From positions 1 to 42,995 of the forward strand of contig JAJYSM010000025.1 of the NCBI GenBank assembly GCA_021793575.1: a stretch of 42,995 bases of DNA, read 5' to 3'. Below the pieces are notes generated by a model that was given only the letters and a program-made list of their open reading frames with translations, did not search any database and was not told where the DNA came from. Position 1 is the first letter of the stretch, and every line of letters begins with the position of its first letter. Of the stretch, positions 20,044 to 29,766 are shown piece by piece. The DNA is from Pseudomonadota bacterium (GTDB lineage Bacteria; Pseudomonadota; Gammaproteobacteria; Xanthomonadales; Rhodanobacteraceae). Position numbers and translations under genes: made by a program.

Positions 20044-20376
20044 TCAGGCCTTCTTGGCCGCATGCGAGACGCACCAGCCTTTGGCATTCACCGACTTGCC
20101 CGGAAACAGCTGGCACGGACCGCGACCGGTGGGGCCACCGCTGTAAAACATGCAATTGCTGCAGTCGGCGCCGGCAACGTGCTTGGGACTTGTGGTCTTG
20201 CTGGCATTCTCGACGTAACCCAAGGCCTTGGCCGTCGGATCGGCATCGGTCAGCGGCGGCAGGTCGGCCGCCTGCGCGAAGCGCGGTACGCCACCCATCA
20301 CCGCCGCCATCGCGGCAGTCCCGGCGGCCACCTTGAGGAACCGGCGGCGCGATTCGACTTCTTTCTCGTTCGACAT
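20044..20376 (-). CDS. High-potential iron-sulfur protein (HiPIP)
   Basis: This is a small periplasmic electron carrier with a [4Fe-4S] cluster. The 110-residue precursor has a Tat signal (ESRRRFLKVAAGTAAMAAVMGG, cleavage after AQA near 37). The mature domain has four cluster cysteines, C72, C75, C88 and C102, in the HiPIP pattern CSNC...GPCQLFPGK...GWCVSH. The ATG at 20376 is fixed by GGAGG 7 nt upstream. HiPIPs shuttle electrons between respiratory bc1-type complexes and oxidases. The gene is monocistronic, with the bidirectional terminator behind it. Confidence 0.94.
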   Translation of the reverse strand: MSNEKEVESRRRFLKVAAGTAAMAAVMGGVPRFAQAADLPPLTDADPTAKALGYVENASKTTSPKHVAGADCSNCMFYSGGPTGRGPCQLFPGKSVNAKGWCVSHAAKKA

Positions 20377-20509
20377 GGACAAGCCTCCATCAATCAGATA
20401 TCCGGCGCCCTCTGCGCCGGACTCCGGTGGATGTTACGCCGCTCATCCCAATCCTGCCTGACTTGCGAGAATGGCTCTCATCCGGACAAGGCAATGCCTG
20501 CTCGCATGC

Positions 20510-20538
20510 TATAGTCATGCGTCATTTGGACGTCCAAA
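20510..20538 (+). promoter_or_regulatory. Extended -10 promoter and perfect palindrome before mtnB
   Basis: TATAGT (20510-20515) preceded by TGC resembles an extended -10. A perfect 14-bp palindrome TTTGGACGTCCAAA occupies 20525-20538, one base before the ATG, and includes the only Shine-Dalgarno-like GGA. Its GACGTC core resembles MetJ met boxes (AGACGTCT). Operator function is inferred. Confidence 0.55.
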
Positions 20539-20539
20539 C

Positions 20540-21190
20540 ATGATCCAGCAACTACCTGCCACGATACCCTCCAGCCTGTTCGAGTCGAGCGCGGACGACA
20601 TCGCGGATACTGCACGTGAACTCGCCTCGCTGGGCTGGACGCCCGCCACCAGCAGCAATTTCTCGATACGCTTGGATGCGGATCATGCGGCGATCACCAT
20701 TTCCGGCCGCGACAAGGGCCGACTCGGCCGTGACGACATCATGCTGGTCGACATGCAGGGACACGCCGTTGGCGGGACGGCAAGGCCCAGCGCGGAAACG
20801 GCCCTGCACACCCAGCTGTATCGGCGTTGGCCGCGCGTGCATGCAGTGCTGCATACCCACTCGCGTACGCAAAGCGTGGCCTCCCGGCTGTTCGCGGATG
20901 CCGGTGTGATCCGGCTGCATGGCTGGGAGCTGCAGAAGGCGATCTGCGGCCACAGCACGCACGACAGCGTGCTGGAGATTCCAGTCTTCCAGAATACCCA
21001 GCAGATACCCGAACTGGTCGCCCACGTCGAGGCGTGGCTGGATGCAGGCAAGCCGCTGCATGCGTACCTCATCGACGGCCACGGCATCTACACCTGGGGC
21101 CGCAACTTGGCCGAGGCGCGCCGCCATCTGGAGGCGCTGGAATTTCTGCTGGCCTGCGAACTGGACCTGAAAATACTGAGGGCATCATGA
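20540..21190 (+). CDS. mtnB: Methylthioribulose-1-phosphate dehydratase
   Basis: MtnB dehydrates methylthioribulose-1-phosphate in the methionine salvage pathway. The 216-residue protein is a class II aldolase-like fold. The zinc ligands are visible as H105 and H107 (LHTHSRTQS) and H181 (DGHGIYTWG), and E86 in PSAETALH is the expected catalytic acid. Met at 20540 is chosen over an upstream open frame because a palindrome and -10 lie directly before it. It overlaps mtnD by 4 bp (ATGA) and begins a mtnB-mtnD-mtnC series. mtnA, mtnP and mtnE are not in the window. Confidence 0.94.
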   Translation: MIQQLPATIPSSLFESSADDIADTARELASLGWTPATSSNFSIRLDADHAAITISGRDKGRLGRDDIMLVDMQGHAVGGTARPSAETALHTQLYRRWPRVHAVLHTHSRTQSVASRLFADAGVIRLHGWELQKAICGHSTHDSVLEIPVFQNTQQIPELVAHVEAWLDAGKPLHAYLIDGHGIYTWGRNLAEARRHLEALEFLLACELDLKILRAS

Positions 21191-21747
21191 GTCGCCTGCG
21201 CATCTTCGACGAGACACAGCCGCACATTCCGCTGGACGTGCATCACCACCATACCGACATCGCGCGGGTACTTGGGCACGCCGGCATTCGCTTCGAGCAG
21301 TGGGAAGCGATCCAGCCGATCGCTCCCGGCGCCAGTCCGGATGAGGTGATTGCCGCCTATCGCGACGACATCGACCGGCTGATGGCAGAGCAAGGCTATC
21401 AGACAGTCGATGTTGTCAGCCTCACACCGGAGCATCCGGAGCGCGCGGTGCTGCGCCAGAAATTTCTCAGCGAACACACGCACAGCGAGGACGAAGTGCG
21501 TTTCTTCGTCGCCGGCTCCGGCCAGTTCACCCTGCACATCGACCACAAAGTGTACGACCTCCTGTGCGAACAGGGCGACCTGATCGGCGTGCCCGGCGGC
21601 ACCCGGCACTGGTTCGACATGAGCGAATCGCCGTATTTCGTGGCGATCCGGCTGTTCACCAGCAAGGAGGGCTGGGTCGCGCAGTTCACCGGCGACGAGA
21701 TCGCGCAGAATTTTCCGCGCATGCAGCCATCAGCAAGGCGGGGTTGA
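21187..21747 (+). CDS. mtnD: Acireductone dioxygenase
   Basis: MtnD oxidises the acireductone of methionine salvage; with Fe it gives the 2-keto acid of methionine, with Ni it gives methylthiopropionate and CO. The 186-residue cupin has the metal site H97, H99, E103 ([13 protein letters not shown]) and H141 (GGTRHWFDM). The start overlaps the mtnB stop. It is followed by an 83-bp gap before mtnC on the same strand, so the three are likely one transcript. Confidence 0.95.
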   Translation: MSRLRIFDETQPHIPLDVHHHHTDIARVLGHAGIRFEQWEAIQPIAPGASPDEVIAAYRDDIDRLMAEQGYQTVDVVSLTPEHPERAVLRQKFLSEHTHSEDEVRFFVAGSGQFTLHIDHKVYDLLCEQGDLIGVPGGTRHWFDMSESPYFVAIRLFTSKEGWVAQFTGDEIAQNFPRMQPSARRG

Positions 21748-21830
21748 TCGACTCTCCAGGCCAACCGTCAACGCGGCGTCACCCACGCTTCGCTTATGCT
21801 GGTGCCTGTTTTTCCTTCCCCGACAATCCC

Positions 21831-22517
21831 ATGACCGAAATCCGCGCCATCGTCACCGACATCGAAGGCACCACCAGCTCGATCAGCTTTGTGCGCGACG
21901 TGCTGTTTCCGCATGCGCGCAAGCAGCTGCCAGCCTTCATCGAAACGCATGGCGACACGCCCGAGGTGCAGCACTGGCTGCACGAGGCGGCGCGGGAGGC
22001 GGGGCTGGTCGAGGCGGAGCGCCAGGAGATCATCGAACTGCTGCTGCAATGGAGCGACCAGGATCGCAAGTCCACGGCGCTGAAGGCGCTGCAGGGCATG
22101 ATCTGGAAGGATGGCTACGCGGCCGGCGACTACCGCGCCCACGTCTATCCGGAAGTCGCGGCACGACTGCGCGACTGGCGCGCCGACGGACTGCGGCTGT
22201 ACGTCTATTCCTCCGGCTCGGTGCCCGCGCAGCAGCTGTTCTTCCGCTACAGCGAGGCGGGCGATCTGACCCCGCTGTTCGCCGGCTATTTCGACACCGA
22301 AACCGGCCCCAAGCGCGAGTCCGAATCCTATCGGCGCATTGCCGAGGCAGTCGGCGAGCAGCCCGCGCACATCCTGTTTCTCTCCGACATCGTCGAGGAG
22401 CTGGATGCCGCGCGCGCCGCCGGCATGCAGACCGGCTGGCTGCTGCGTCCGCCACTGGCAGTGCCGTCAGCGCCAGCGCATCCCGTGTATCGCGATTTCG
22501 ACGCGATCCGTTTCTGA
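21831..22517 (+). CDS. mtnC: Enolase-phosphatase E1
   Basis: MtnC is a bifunctional HAD enzyme that enolises and dephosphorylates 2,3-diketo-5-methylthiopentyl-1-phosphate to the acireductone used by MtnD. The 228-residue protein has the HAD-like motif [10 protein letters not shown] (D9 and E11), the motif 2 Ser in [11 protein letters not shown], the Lys in ETGPKRES and an acidic motif in [12 protein letters not shown]. Length and motifs match the family. A C13 peptidase gene starts 23 bp after it. Confidence 0.94.
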   Translation: MTEIRAIVTDIEGTTSSISFVRDVLFPHARKQLPAFIETHGDTPEVQHWLHEAAREAGLVEAERQEIIELLLQWSDQDRKSTALKALQGMIWKDGYAAGDYRAHVYPEVAARLRDWRADGLRLYVYSSGSVPAQQLFFRYSEAGDLTPLFAGYFDTETGPKRESESYRRIAEAVGEQPAHILFLSDIVEELDAARAAGMQTGWLLRPPLAVPSAPAHPVYRDFDAIRF

Positions 22518-22540
22518 CGACGCTGCACGATACGCGAACC

Positions 22541-23560
22541 ATGCGCAGCATCCTCACCGTCCTGCTCGCCTTCGCCGCCGGCGCGCTGCTGATGCTGTGG
22601 CTGCCGGGCCACGCGCCCCGGCCACCGCTGGCGAACGCGATCAACGCGTCCGCGCCAGCGGCCAGCAGCGAGCCGGCCAGTGATGCCGGCAGCGCGAACG
22701 ACAAGCCTGCCGACGATTGGCCAAACAACGCGCCCTCGCCGGAGCAGGTGCTGTACGCGCAGCCGCGCATGGTCCGCCGGGCGCTGGCTGCACTGACGCC
22801 GCGTGTCGCCGACAGGCCCAACCTTTACTTGGTGACCTTTGCCGGCGACGGCTCCGAGGACGTGTTCCGCAACGAGGCGGAATACGCCGCGCGGCTGTTT
22901 GCGCAGCGCTTCGGCGCTACCGCGCACACGCTGGTGCTGGAAAACAATCCGGCCAGCCTCGGCACGCACCCGCTGGCCAGCTGGAGCAATCTGGAACTGG
23001 CGCTGGACGGGCTGGCCAAGCTGATGCATCCGGAGCAGGACATCTTGATGCTGTACGTCACCAGCCACGGCGACGAGGCGCACGACCTGCTGGTCGACAT
23101 GGATCCGCTGCCGCTGGACCAGCTCGGCGCGGCGGATCTGGCCGGCATCCTCGCCGAGCACCGGTTCCCATGGAAGGTGGTGGTGGTCAATGCCTGCTAT
23201 TCGGGCGGCTTCATCCCGCCGCTGCAAGGGCCCGGCACGCTGGTGCTGACCGCCGCCCGCAGCGACCGCAGCTCGTTCGGCTGCGGCAACGATTCGGACA
23301 TCACCTATTTCGGCAGGGCCTGGCTGGTCGATGGCCTGAACCACAGCGCGGATTTCGTGACGGCGTTCCAGCAGGCGCGCCGCGAAATCGCCGGCTGGGA
23401 AAAGCGCGACGGCCTCACGCCGTCGCAGCCGCAGATCGCCATCGGCAGCGGCATCAGCGAGCAGCTGGCGCGCTGGCGCAAGGGTTTCCAAGCGGGACCG
23501 ACGCTGCCGTTCAGCGCCGCCACGCCGGCCACCAGCAGCAGCGCGGCGCAGACGCCATAG
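22541..23560 (+). CDS. Legumain-like (C13 family) cysteine peptidase, membrane-anchored or secreted
   Basis: This 339-residue protein has an N-terminal hydrophobic helix (about 3-23), a low-complexity Ala/Ser/Pro linker (about 24-70) and a caspase-like alpha/beta domain. The clan CD catalytic dyad is visible: H176 in LYVTSHGDEAHD and C219 in VVVVNACYSGGF. Other core strands are YLVTFAGDG and LVLTAARSDRSSFGCG. Family C13 includes legumain and GPI-transamidase subunits; bacterial members are little studied. The C-terminal tail is again Ala/Ser rich. It lies 23 bp behind mtnC in the same direction and ends 7 bp before the convergent his operon. Its substrate and its link to methionine salvage are unknown. 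Confidence 0.82.
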   Translation: MRSILTVLLAFAAGALLMLWLPGHAPRPPLANAINASAPAASSEPASDAGSANDKPADDWPNNAPSPEQVLYAQPRMVRRALAALTPRVADRPNLYLVTFAGDGSEDVFRNEAEYAARLFAQRFGATAHTLVLENNPASLGTHPLASWSNLELALDGLAKLMHPEQDILMLYVTSHGDEAHDLLVDMDPLPLDQLGAADLAGILAEHRFPWKVVVVNACYSGGFIPPLQGPGTLVLTAARSDRSSFGCGNDSDITYFGRAWLVDGLNHSADFVTAFQQARREIAGWEKRDGLTPSQPQIAIGSGISEQLARWRKGFQAGPTLPFSAATPATSSSAAQTP

Positions 23561-23567
23561 CTATCGC

Positions 23568-24206
23568 TCACGCCTCTCGGCGAGCCTGATGCCGCGCAGC
23601 CAGCCGCGCAGCAACATCGGCCAGCGACAGGCCGCGCGCGCGCAGCAGCACGGTGAGATGGAACATCAGATCGGCGGCTTCGCCGAGCAGCTCGGCGTCG
23701 TCCTGCACCACCGCGGCCAGCGCGGTCTCGACGCCCTCCTCGCCCACTTTCTGCGCTATCCGCCGCATGCCGCCCTCAAACAGACTCGTGGCGTAACTGC
23801 CCGCAGGCAGTTCGGCGTGGCGCGCCGCCACCAGCGCATCGAGCTCGGCGAGAAAGCCCAGCGGCGGGCGCACCTCGGCGCGTTCGCCGAAGCAGCTGGA
23901 GCTGCCCCGGTGGCAGGTCGGGCCATGCGGATCGGCCTGCAGCAGCAGGGTGTCGGCGTCGCAGTCGATGCGGATCGACTTCAGCGTCAACACGTGGCCC
24001 GAGCTTTCGCCCTTGGTCCACAGGCGCTGCTTGCTGCGGCTGTAGAAGGTGACCTGTCCGCTGGCCTGCGTCTGCGCCAGCGCCGCGGCATTCATGTAGC
24101 CCAGCATCAGCACTTCGCCGCTCTGCCAGTGCTGCACGATGGCCGGCAGCAGGCCGTCGCCCTTGGCCCAGTCGAGCGTACGGGTGTCGGTATGGGATGG
24201 GCTCAT
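23568..24206 (-). CDS. hisI: Bifunctional phosphoribosyl-AMP cyclohydrolase / phosphoribosyl-ATP pyrophosphatase
   Basis: HisIE carries out steps 2 and 3 of histidine synthesis. The HisI half (about 1-125) has the metal site [10 protein letters not shown] and the cysteines in [12 protein letters not shown]. The HisE half (about 125-212) has the MazG-like pattern [31 protein letters not shown] and the acidic helix [16 protein letters not shown]. The 212-residue length fits the fused form. It is the last gene of the operon, 19 bp after hisF. Confidence 0.95.
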   Translation of the reverse strand: MSPSHTDTRTLDWAKGDGLLPAIVQHWQSGEVLMLGYMNAAALAQTQASGQVTFYSRSKQRLWTKGESSGHVLTLKSIRIDCDADTLLLQADPHGPTCHRGSSSCFGERAEVRPPLGFLAELDALVAARHAELPAGSYATSLFEGGMRRIAQKVGEEGVETALAAVVQDDAELLGEAADLMFHLTVLLRARGLSLADVAARLAARHQARREA

Positions 24207-24225
24207 CGCCGCTTCTCCTTCAGGC

Positions 24226-24996
24226 TCACAGGCGCACCGCCACGCCCTGCCCGCGCAGGTAGCGCTTCAGCTCGGGAATGGCGATGGCGCGGGAATGAAA
24301 CACGCTGGCGGCGAGTGCGCCGTCCATGTCCGCCGCGTTGAAGGCGTCGCGGAAATGTTCCGGCGCACCGGCGCCGCCGGAGGCGATCAGCGGCACCCGG
24401 CAGACCGCGCGGGCCACTGACAGCTGCTCAAGATCGTAGCCCGCACGCACGCCGTCGCTGCCCATGCAGTTGAGCACGATCTCGCCAGCGCCGCGTTGCT
24501 GCACTTCGATCATCCAGTCCAGTGTGCCGCGCGCCAGCGCCCGGGTCTTCCCCGGGTCGCCGGAGTACTGGCGCACGCGCCACGCGCCGTCGCCATCGCG
24601 CAGCGAGTCGATGCCCACCACCACGCACTGCACGCCGAACGCGGCGGCCAGCTGGTCGATCAGTTCGGGGCGTTCCAGCGCGGGCGAGTTCACCGAAATC
24701 TTGTCCGCGCCGGCGTGCAGCACCGCGCGGGCGTCGTCCACCGAGCGGATGCCGCCGGCCACGCAGAAGGGAATGTCGAGCACCCGCGCCACCCGTTCCA
24801 CCCACTGGCGATCCACGCTGCGCGCCTCGGGGCTCGCCGTGATGTCGTAAAACACCAGCTCGTCGGCGCCCTCGTCGCGATAGCGCAGCGCCAGCTCGAC
24901 GATCTCGCCCATCACCACGTGATCGCGAAAGCGCACGCCCTTGACGACCTTGCCGTCGCGCACGTCGAGACAGGGAATGATGCGGCGGCTCAGCAT
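24226..24996 (-). CDS. hisF: Imidazole glycerol phosphate synthase, cyclase subunit
   Basis: HisF takes ammonia from HisH and closes the imidazole ring, giving imidazole-glycerol phosphate and AICAR. The 256-residue TIM barrel has the catalytic D11 ([15 protein letters not shown]) and D130-region Asp in VVVGIDSL, and phosphate-binding strands at ASGGAG and the ISVNSPAL loop. It starts 7 bp inside hisA. The ATG at 24996 is used. Confidence 0.96.
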   Translation of the reverse strand: MLSRRIIPCLDVRDGKVVKGVRFRDHVVMGEIVELALRYRDEGADELVFYDITASPEARSVDRQWVERVARVLDIPFCVAGGIRSVDDARAVLHAGADKISVNSPALERPELIDQLAAAFGVQCVVVGIDSLRDGDGAWRVRQYSGDPGKTRALARGTLDWMIEVQQRGAGEIVLNCMGSDGVRAGYDLEQLSVARAVCRVPLIASGGAGAPEHFRDAFNAADMDGALAASVFHSRAIAIPELKRYLRGQGVAVRL

Positions 24997-25718
24997 GTCA
25001 GCGCCTCCTTCAGCGTGAAGCGGCCTTCGAGCAGGGCGCGCCCCAGGATCACCGCCGCGGCTCCCGCCTCGCGCGCCGCGCGGATATCGTCCAGCGATCG
25101 CACGCCGCCGGAGGCCTGCAGCGCCAGCTGCGGCACGCTGTCGGCGAGGTGACGGTAGAGATCGAGATTGAAACCGGCCAGCATGCCGTCGCGCTCGATG
25201 TCGGTGCACAGCAGATGGCGCGCACCGCGCGCGGCGTACCACGGCGCCAGTTCGTCCAGCGTGCGCGCCTCGACTTCGGTCCAGCCGGCGCTGGGCAGCA
25301 TCCAGCGATCGCCGACGCGGCGCGTGTCCAGCGCCAGCGTGAGTCGCTCGGCGCCGTGGCTGGCCAGCCAGCCGGCCACCACGTCGGGTTCGCGGATCGC
25401 CACGCTGCCCAGCACCACGCGCCGCACGCCGGCATCGAACAGGCGCTGCAGATCCTGCTCGCCGCGCACGCCGCCGCCGGCCTGGATCGCCATGCCGTTG
25501 GCGGCGATCGCCTCGATCACCTTGAGGTTGTCGAGGCTGCCCGAGCGGGCGCCGTCCAGATCCACCAAATGCAGCCACGCGGCACCGGCATCGGCATAGC
25601 CTTGCGCCAGCGCCAGCGGGAGCGCCTCGTAAGTAGTCTGCTGCGCGTAGTCGCCCTGGCGCAGGCGCACCACGCGGCCGCCACGCAGATCAATCGCGGG
25701 AATGATCGCAAAGCTCAT
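24990..25718 (-). CDS. hisA: Phosphoribosylformimino-5-aminoimidazole carboxamide ribotide isomerase
   Basis: HisA catalyses the Amadori isomerisation of ProFAR to PRFAR. It is a 242-residue TIM barrel with D10 in [15 protein letters not shown] and an Asp in LALDTRR as the acid-base pair. Repeated phosphate-binding patterns are [14 protein letters not shown] and [13 protein letters not shown]. It overlaps hisH by 4 bp and hisF by 7 bp, typical of translational coupling in this operon. Confidence 0.96.
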   Translation of the reverse strand: MSFAIIPAIDLRGGRVVRLRQGDYAQQTTYEALPLALAQGYADAGAAWLHLVDLDGARSGSLDNLKVIEAIAANGMAIQAGGGVRGEQDLQRLFDAGVRRVVLGSVAIREPDVVAGWLASHGAERLTLALDTRRVGDRWMLPSAGWTEVEARTLDELAPWYAARGARHLLCTDIERDGMLAGFNLDLYRHLADSVPQLALQASGGVRSLDDIRAAREAGAAAVILGRALLEGRFTLKEALTC

Positions 25719-26305
25719 AAGTCGAGAAAATTCCTCAGCAGCCGGGCACCGACCGCCGCCGAGCGCTCGGGATGAAATTGCATGCCGTGGAAATTGTCGC
25801 GCGCAATCACCGCCGAAAACTCACCGCCGTAATCGGCCGTGGCCAGCGTGTACTCACCGACCGCCACCGCATAGCTGTGCACGAAGTAGGCCTGATCGGC
25901 GTCGCCCAGCCCCGCCAGCAGCGGGTGCGGCTGGCGCGCGACCATCGTGTTCCAGCCCATGTGCGGCACGCGCCGCTCGGCGGTCTCGACGAAGCGGCGC
26001 ACCGGCGCAGCAATCAGCCCGAGGCACTCGGTGCTGCCCTCCTCCGAGTGCGCGCACAGCAGCTGCATGCCCAGGCACACGCCGAGCACCGGCTGGGTGA
26101 GCGAACGCAGCAGCTCTACCAGCCCCAGTTCGCGCAGCCGCGCCATGCCGGGCGCCGCCGCGCCCACGCCCGGCAGGATCACCTTGTCGGCGGCGCGTAT
26201 CGCGGCCGCATCCGCGGTGAGTGCTGCATCCACGCCTAGCCGCTGCAGCGCGTAGCGCACCGAGCCAATGTTGGTGCCGCCGGCATCGACCAGGACCACG
26301 CTCAC
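25715..26305 (-). CDS. hisH: Imidazole glycerol phosphate synthase, glutaminase subunit
   Basis: HisH hydrolyses glutamine and passes ammonia to HisF. The 196-residue class I amidotransferase has the triad C77 (VLGVCLGMQ), H178 and E180 (MQFHPER), and an oxyanion-side PGVGAAAPGM. It starts at GTG 26305, which overlaps the last base of the hisB stop codon (TAGTG); upstream frame has no better start. Confidence 0.95.
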   Translation of the reverse strand: MSVVLVDAGGTNIGSVRYALQRLGVDAALTADAAAIRAADKVILPGVGAAAPGMARLRELGLVELLRSLTQPVLGVCLGMQLLCAHSEEGSTECLGLIAAPVRRFVETAERRVPHMGWNTMVARQPHPLLAGLGDADQAYFVHSYAVAVGEYTLATADYGGEFSAVIARDNFHGMQFHPERSAAVGARLLRNFLDL

Positions 26306-27369
26306 TACAGCGTCCCCTTGGTGCTGGGCAGCTCGCTGCCTTCGCGCCGCAGCGCCTGGCGCAGCGTGCGCGCGACGACCTTGAAGCAGGCCTCGACCAT
26401 GTGGTGGGCGTTGTCGCCGCGCACGCTCAGGTGCAGGTTGGCGCCCAGCGTCTCGCACAGCGAGCGGAAGAAGTGCGGCACCAGCTCGGTCGGCACGTCG
26501 CCCACGCGCTCGCGCGGAAAGCTGCCCTCGAACACGAAGTACGGACGCCCGGACAGATCCAGCGCGGCGCTGGCCTGCGACTCGTCCATCGGCAGCGTGA
26601 AGCCATAGCGGCCGATGCCGCGCTTGTCGCCCAGCGCCTGCTTCAGCGCCTGACCCAGCGCCAGCGCGCAGTCCTCGATGGTGTGGTGCTCGTCGATCTG
26701 GGTGTCACCGTCGCACTGCAGCTCCAGCGCAAAGCCGCCGTGCTTGCCGATCTGCTCCAGCATGTGGTCGAAGAAGCCCAGCCCGGTGTGCGCCTTCGGC
26801 TCGGCGACGCGATCCAGATCGACACTCACCGTGATGCGGGTTTCCTTGGTGTTGCGATCAACCGTTGCGATGCGCGGCGCATCCAGCAGCAGATGCGCCA
26901 GCGCGTTCCAGTCGAGACCTTGCGGGCCGACGCGCAGACCGCGCACGCCAAGGTTGGCGGCGAACTGCAGGTCAGTCTCGCGGTCGCCGACCATCGCCGA
27001 GTTGGCACGGCTCCAGCTGTCGTCGGCGAGATAGTGGCGCAGCATGCCGGTGCCCGGCTTACGCGTATCGCGCTGCTCGTGCGCAAAGCTGCGGTCGATC
27101 AGCTGCTCGCGGAAGCGAATGCCCTGCGAGGCGAGAATGCGCAGCAGCAGGTCGTGCGGGCCATCAAAATGCGTCTGTGGAAAACTCACGGTGCCCAGAC
27201 CGTCCTGGTTGCTCACCAGCACCAGCTCGTAGCCGGCGTCGACGAAGCGCTGCAATGCGCCGATCACGCCCGGCAGCAGCGCCAGCTTTTCGTAGCTGTC
27301 GATCTGCTGGTCGGCCGGCTCCTCGATCAGGCAGCCATCGCGATCGACGAACAGGATCTTGCGGCTCAT
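26305..27369 (-). CDS. hisB: Bifunctional histidinol-phosphatase / imidazoleglycerol-phosphate dehydratase
   Basis: This is a fused enzyme for steps 6 and 8. The N-terminal HAD phosphatase (about 1-165) has D9 and D11 in [12 protein letters not shown] and [10 protein letters not shown] later. The C-terminal dehydratase (about 170-354) has the Mn-binding repeats [18 protein letters not shown] and [12 protein letters not shown]. The 354-residue length equals that of the gammaproteobacterial fused HisB. It overlaps hisC by 4 bp. Confidence 0.96.
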   Translation of the reverse strand: MSRKILFVDRDGCLIEEPADQQIDSYEKLALLPGVIGALQRFVDAGYELVLVSNQDGLGTVSFPQTHFDGPHDLLLRILASQGIRFREQLIDRSFAHEQRDTRKPGTGMLRHYLADDSWSRANSAMVGDRETDLQFAANLGVRGLRVGPQGLDWNALAHLLLDAPRIATVDRNTKETRITVSVDLDRVAEPKAHTGLGFFDHMLEQIGKHGGFALELQCDGDTQIDEHHTIEDCALALGQALKQALGDKRGIGRYGFTLPMDESQASAALDLSGRPYFVFEGSFPRERVGDVPTELVPHFFRSLCETLGANLHLSVRGDNAHHMVEACFKVVARTLRQALRREGSELPSTKGTL

Positions 27370-28427
27370 GGACTGGGCTCCTGCAATACGGCAAGCACGC
27401 GGGCGTTCTCCTGCGGCGTACCGATGGTGATGCGCAGCGCATCGGCCAGGTTCGGGTAGCGGCGCACGTCGCGCACCACGATGCCGGCCGCGAGCAGTTT
27501 CTGCTGCACCGCGCCGGCATGCTGGAAGCGCACCGCCAGGAAGTTCGCCTGCGATGGCAGCACCGCGCACACGCCGGGCAGCGCCGAGAGCGCCGCGCGC
27601 ATCCGCTCGCGCTGCGCACGCACGCTGGCGATATGCCGGCGCGCCTCGTCCTGCCCCGTCGCCGAAAACGCGGCCAGCGCCGCCGCCACGCAGGGCAGCG
27701 GCAGCGGGTACGGCGGCATGATCCGCCGCAGCAGCGTGATCACCTCGGCGTGCGCCAGCAGGCAGCCGATGCGCGCGCCGGCCAGCGCCCACGCCTTGGA
27801 CAGCGTGCGTAGCACGGCCAGATGCTCGTACCGATCGAGCAGATCCACCACGCTGCCCTCGTCGGCAAACTCCACGTAGGCCTCGTCCACCACCAGCAGG
27901 GCGCGGCCGGCCAGCGCCTGCAGCAGCCGCTCGATGCTCGTGCGCGGCACGCGCTGGCCGCTGGGATTGTTCGGCGTACAGACGAAAACTAGCTTCACTG
28001 CGGGCGTCACCGCCGCCAGCACGGCATCCACGTCCAGCGTGAAATCGTCGGCCAGCGCCACCTCGATCACGTCGGCGTCCTGGACGCGGGCGCACACCGC
28101 ATACATGCCGAAGGTCGGCGGCTGAATCAGGATCGCATCCGCGCCAGCGCGACAGAACGCGCGCACCAGCAGGTCGATCGCCTCGTCGCTGCCGCGGCCG
28201 ACCAGCAGCTGCTCGCGGCGCACGCCGTAAAGCGCCGCCAGCGTGTCGACCAGCGCGGCCGGCTGCGGCTCCGGGTAGCGGTTGCAACCCAGCCCGTCGT
28301 CGCCGGTGGGCGCCCACGCGGACTCGTTCGCGTTGAGCAGCACCTGGCCGCCGCTGGCTTCCATCCGCGCGGAAGAATACGGCTGCATGGCGCGGATCTC
28401 CGGCCGCGCGAGTTCGAGCACGCTCAT
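27366..28427 (-). CDS. hisC: Histidinol-phosphate aminotransferase
   Basis: HisC is a PLP-dependent enzyme converting imidazole-acetol phosphate and glutamate to histidinol phosphate. The 353-residue fold type I protein has NANESAW for substrate phosphate, [18 protein letters not shown] and the Schiff-base lysine K211 in [16 protein letters not shown]. Overlaps with hisD and hisB are 4 bp each. No truncation is seen. Confidence 0.96.
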   Translation of the reverse strand: MSVLELARPEIRAMQPYSSARMEASGGQVLLNANESAWAPTGDDGLGCNRYPEPQPAALVDTLAALYGVRREQLLVGRGSDEAIDLLVRAFCRAGADAILIQPPTFGMYAVCARVQDADVIEVALADDFTLDVDAVLAAVTPAVKLVFVCTPNNPSGQRVPRTSIERLLQALAGRALLVVDEAYVEFADEGSVVDLLDRYEHLAVLRTLSKAWALAGARIGCLLAHAEVITLLRRIMPPYPLPLPCVAAALAAFSATGQDEARRHIASVRAQRERMRAALSALPGVCAVLPSQANFLAVRFQHAGAVQQKLLAAGIVVRDVRRYPNLADALRITIGTPQENARVLAVLQEPSP

Positions 28428-29740
28428 GAGCCGGCCTCCGTCACGCCGAGAGCTTCGAGCCGCATCGACACGGCGCGGCGGTGCGCCTCCAGCTGCTCGG
28501 CGGCGGCCAGGGTGATTGTGCACGGACCGATCGCGCGCAGGCCGTCGGCGCTCACTTCCTGCACGCTGATCTGCTTTTGGTAACTGGCCACCGACACGCC
28601 GCTGTAGCTGCGTGCGTAGCCGTAGGTGGGTAGCACGTGATTGGAGCCGCTGCAGTAGTCGCCCACCGACTCGGGCGTCCACGGGCCGAGGAAGATCGAG
28701 CCTGCGCTCTCGATGCCGTCGAGCAGCTCGCGCGGCGCCGCCACCTGCAGGATCAGGTGCTCCGGCGCATAGCGGTTGCTCACCGCCACCGCCTGCGCCA
28801 GCGAGTCGACCTGGATCAATCGGCTCTGCGCCAGCGCCTTGCCGGCGATCCCGCTGCGCGGCAGCGTGGCGCACTGGCGGGCGACCTCGTCGGCGACGCG
28901 ATCGAGCAGCGCGGCCGACGGACTCAGCAGGATCACCTGCGAATCCGGCCCGTGCTCTGCCTGCGACAGCAGGTCCGCCGCGACGAAGGCGGCGTTGGCG
29001 TCGGCGTCGGCAATCACCAGCACCTCGGACGGCCCGGCCGGCATGTCGATGGCAGCGCCTTCCGGATCGCCCGACACCTGCAGCTTGGCCTCGGTGACCC
29101 AGGCATTGCCCGGGCCGAACAGTTTGTCGCATCGGGGCACGCTGTCGGTGCCGTAGGCCATCGCGGCGATCGCCTGCGCGCCGCCGAGCTTGAACACGCG
29201 ATGCACGCCGGTGACACGCGAGGCATACAGCACGGCCTCGTCGCAACTGCCGTCGGCGCGGGCCGGCGAGCACAGCACTACCTCGCGGCAGCCGGCGATC
29301 TTCGCCGGCACACCCAGCATCAGCGCGGTGGAAGGCAGCGGCGCGCTGCCGGCCGGCACGTAAAGGCCCACGCGGGTGATCGGCCGCAGCAGGCGCTCCA
29401 CCCGCACGCCGGGTGCGGTGTCCACGCCCACCGGCTGCGGCGCGGCCGCGCGATGGTAAATCTCGATGCGCCCGGCCGCCTCCTGGATGGCTGCCTTCAG
29501 CGCCGGGGCGAGTGCCGTTTCGGCCGCGGCAAATTCGGCCTCGCTGACTTCGATGGCGTCGAGCGCGCAGCGGTCGTACTTGGCGCTGAGATCACGCAGG
29601 GCCTGGTCGCCCTGCGCGCGCACCTGGGCGACGATCTGCGCCACGCCTTGCTGCAGTTCCTGCGCACGCGCCTGCGTCGGGCGCGCCAGCGCATCGCGCC
29701 GGGCCGCTTCGTCGAGGGTGTTCCAGTCGAGCCGCTTCAT
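28424..29740 (-). CDS. hisD: Histidinol dehydrogenase
   Basis: HisD is an NAD- and Zn-dependent enzyme that oxidises histidinol to histidine in two steps. The 438-residue protein carries [54 protein letters not shown], and the Zn/His catalytic region [11 protein letters not shown] and [16 protein letters not shown] 29740 gives the usual N-terminus ([10 protein letters not shown]). A 26-bp gap separates it from hisG, the widest between the promoter and hisIE. Confidence 0.96.
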   Translation of the reverse strand: MKRLDWNTLDEAARRDALARPTQARAQELQQGVAQIVAQVRAQGDQALRDLSAKYDRCALDAIEVSEAEFAAAETALAPALKAAIQEAAGRIEIYHRAAAPQPVGVDTAPGVRVERLLRPITRVGLYVPAGSAPLPSTALMLGVPAKIAGCREVVLCSPARADGSCDEAVLYASRVTGVHRVFKLGGAQAIAAMAYGTDSVPRCDKLFGPGNAWVTEAKLQVSGDPEGAAIDMPAGPSEVLVIADADANAAFVAADLLSQAEHGPDSQVILLSPSAALLDRVADEVARQCATLPRSGIAGKALAQSRLIQVDSLAQAVAVSNRYAPEHLILQVAAPRELLDGIESAGSIFLGPWTPESVGDYCSGSNHVLPTYGYARSYSGVSVASYQKQISVQEVSADGLRAIGPCTITLAAAEQLEAHRRAVSMRLEALGVTEAGS

Positions 29741-29766
29741 CGCTTCGATCCTTTTCGCATGGCCGC

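Noticed and set aside
19817-20146. 109-codon plus-strand frame across the terminator and the HiPIP gene
   Set aside because: It runs through a strong terminator and antisense to HiPIP, with no ribosome site or known motif.
20383-20539. SAM riboswitch before the methionine salvage genes
   Set aside because: The apparent promoter leaves only about 20 nt of leader and no riboswitch core is visible.
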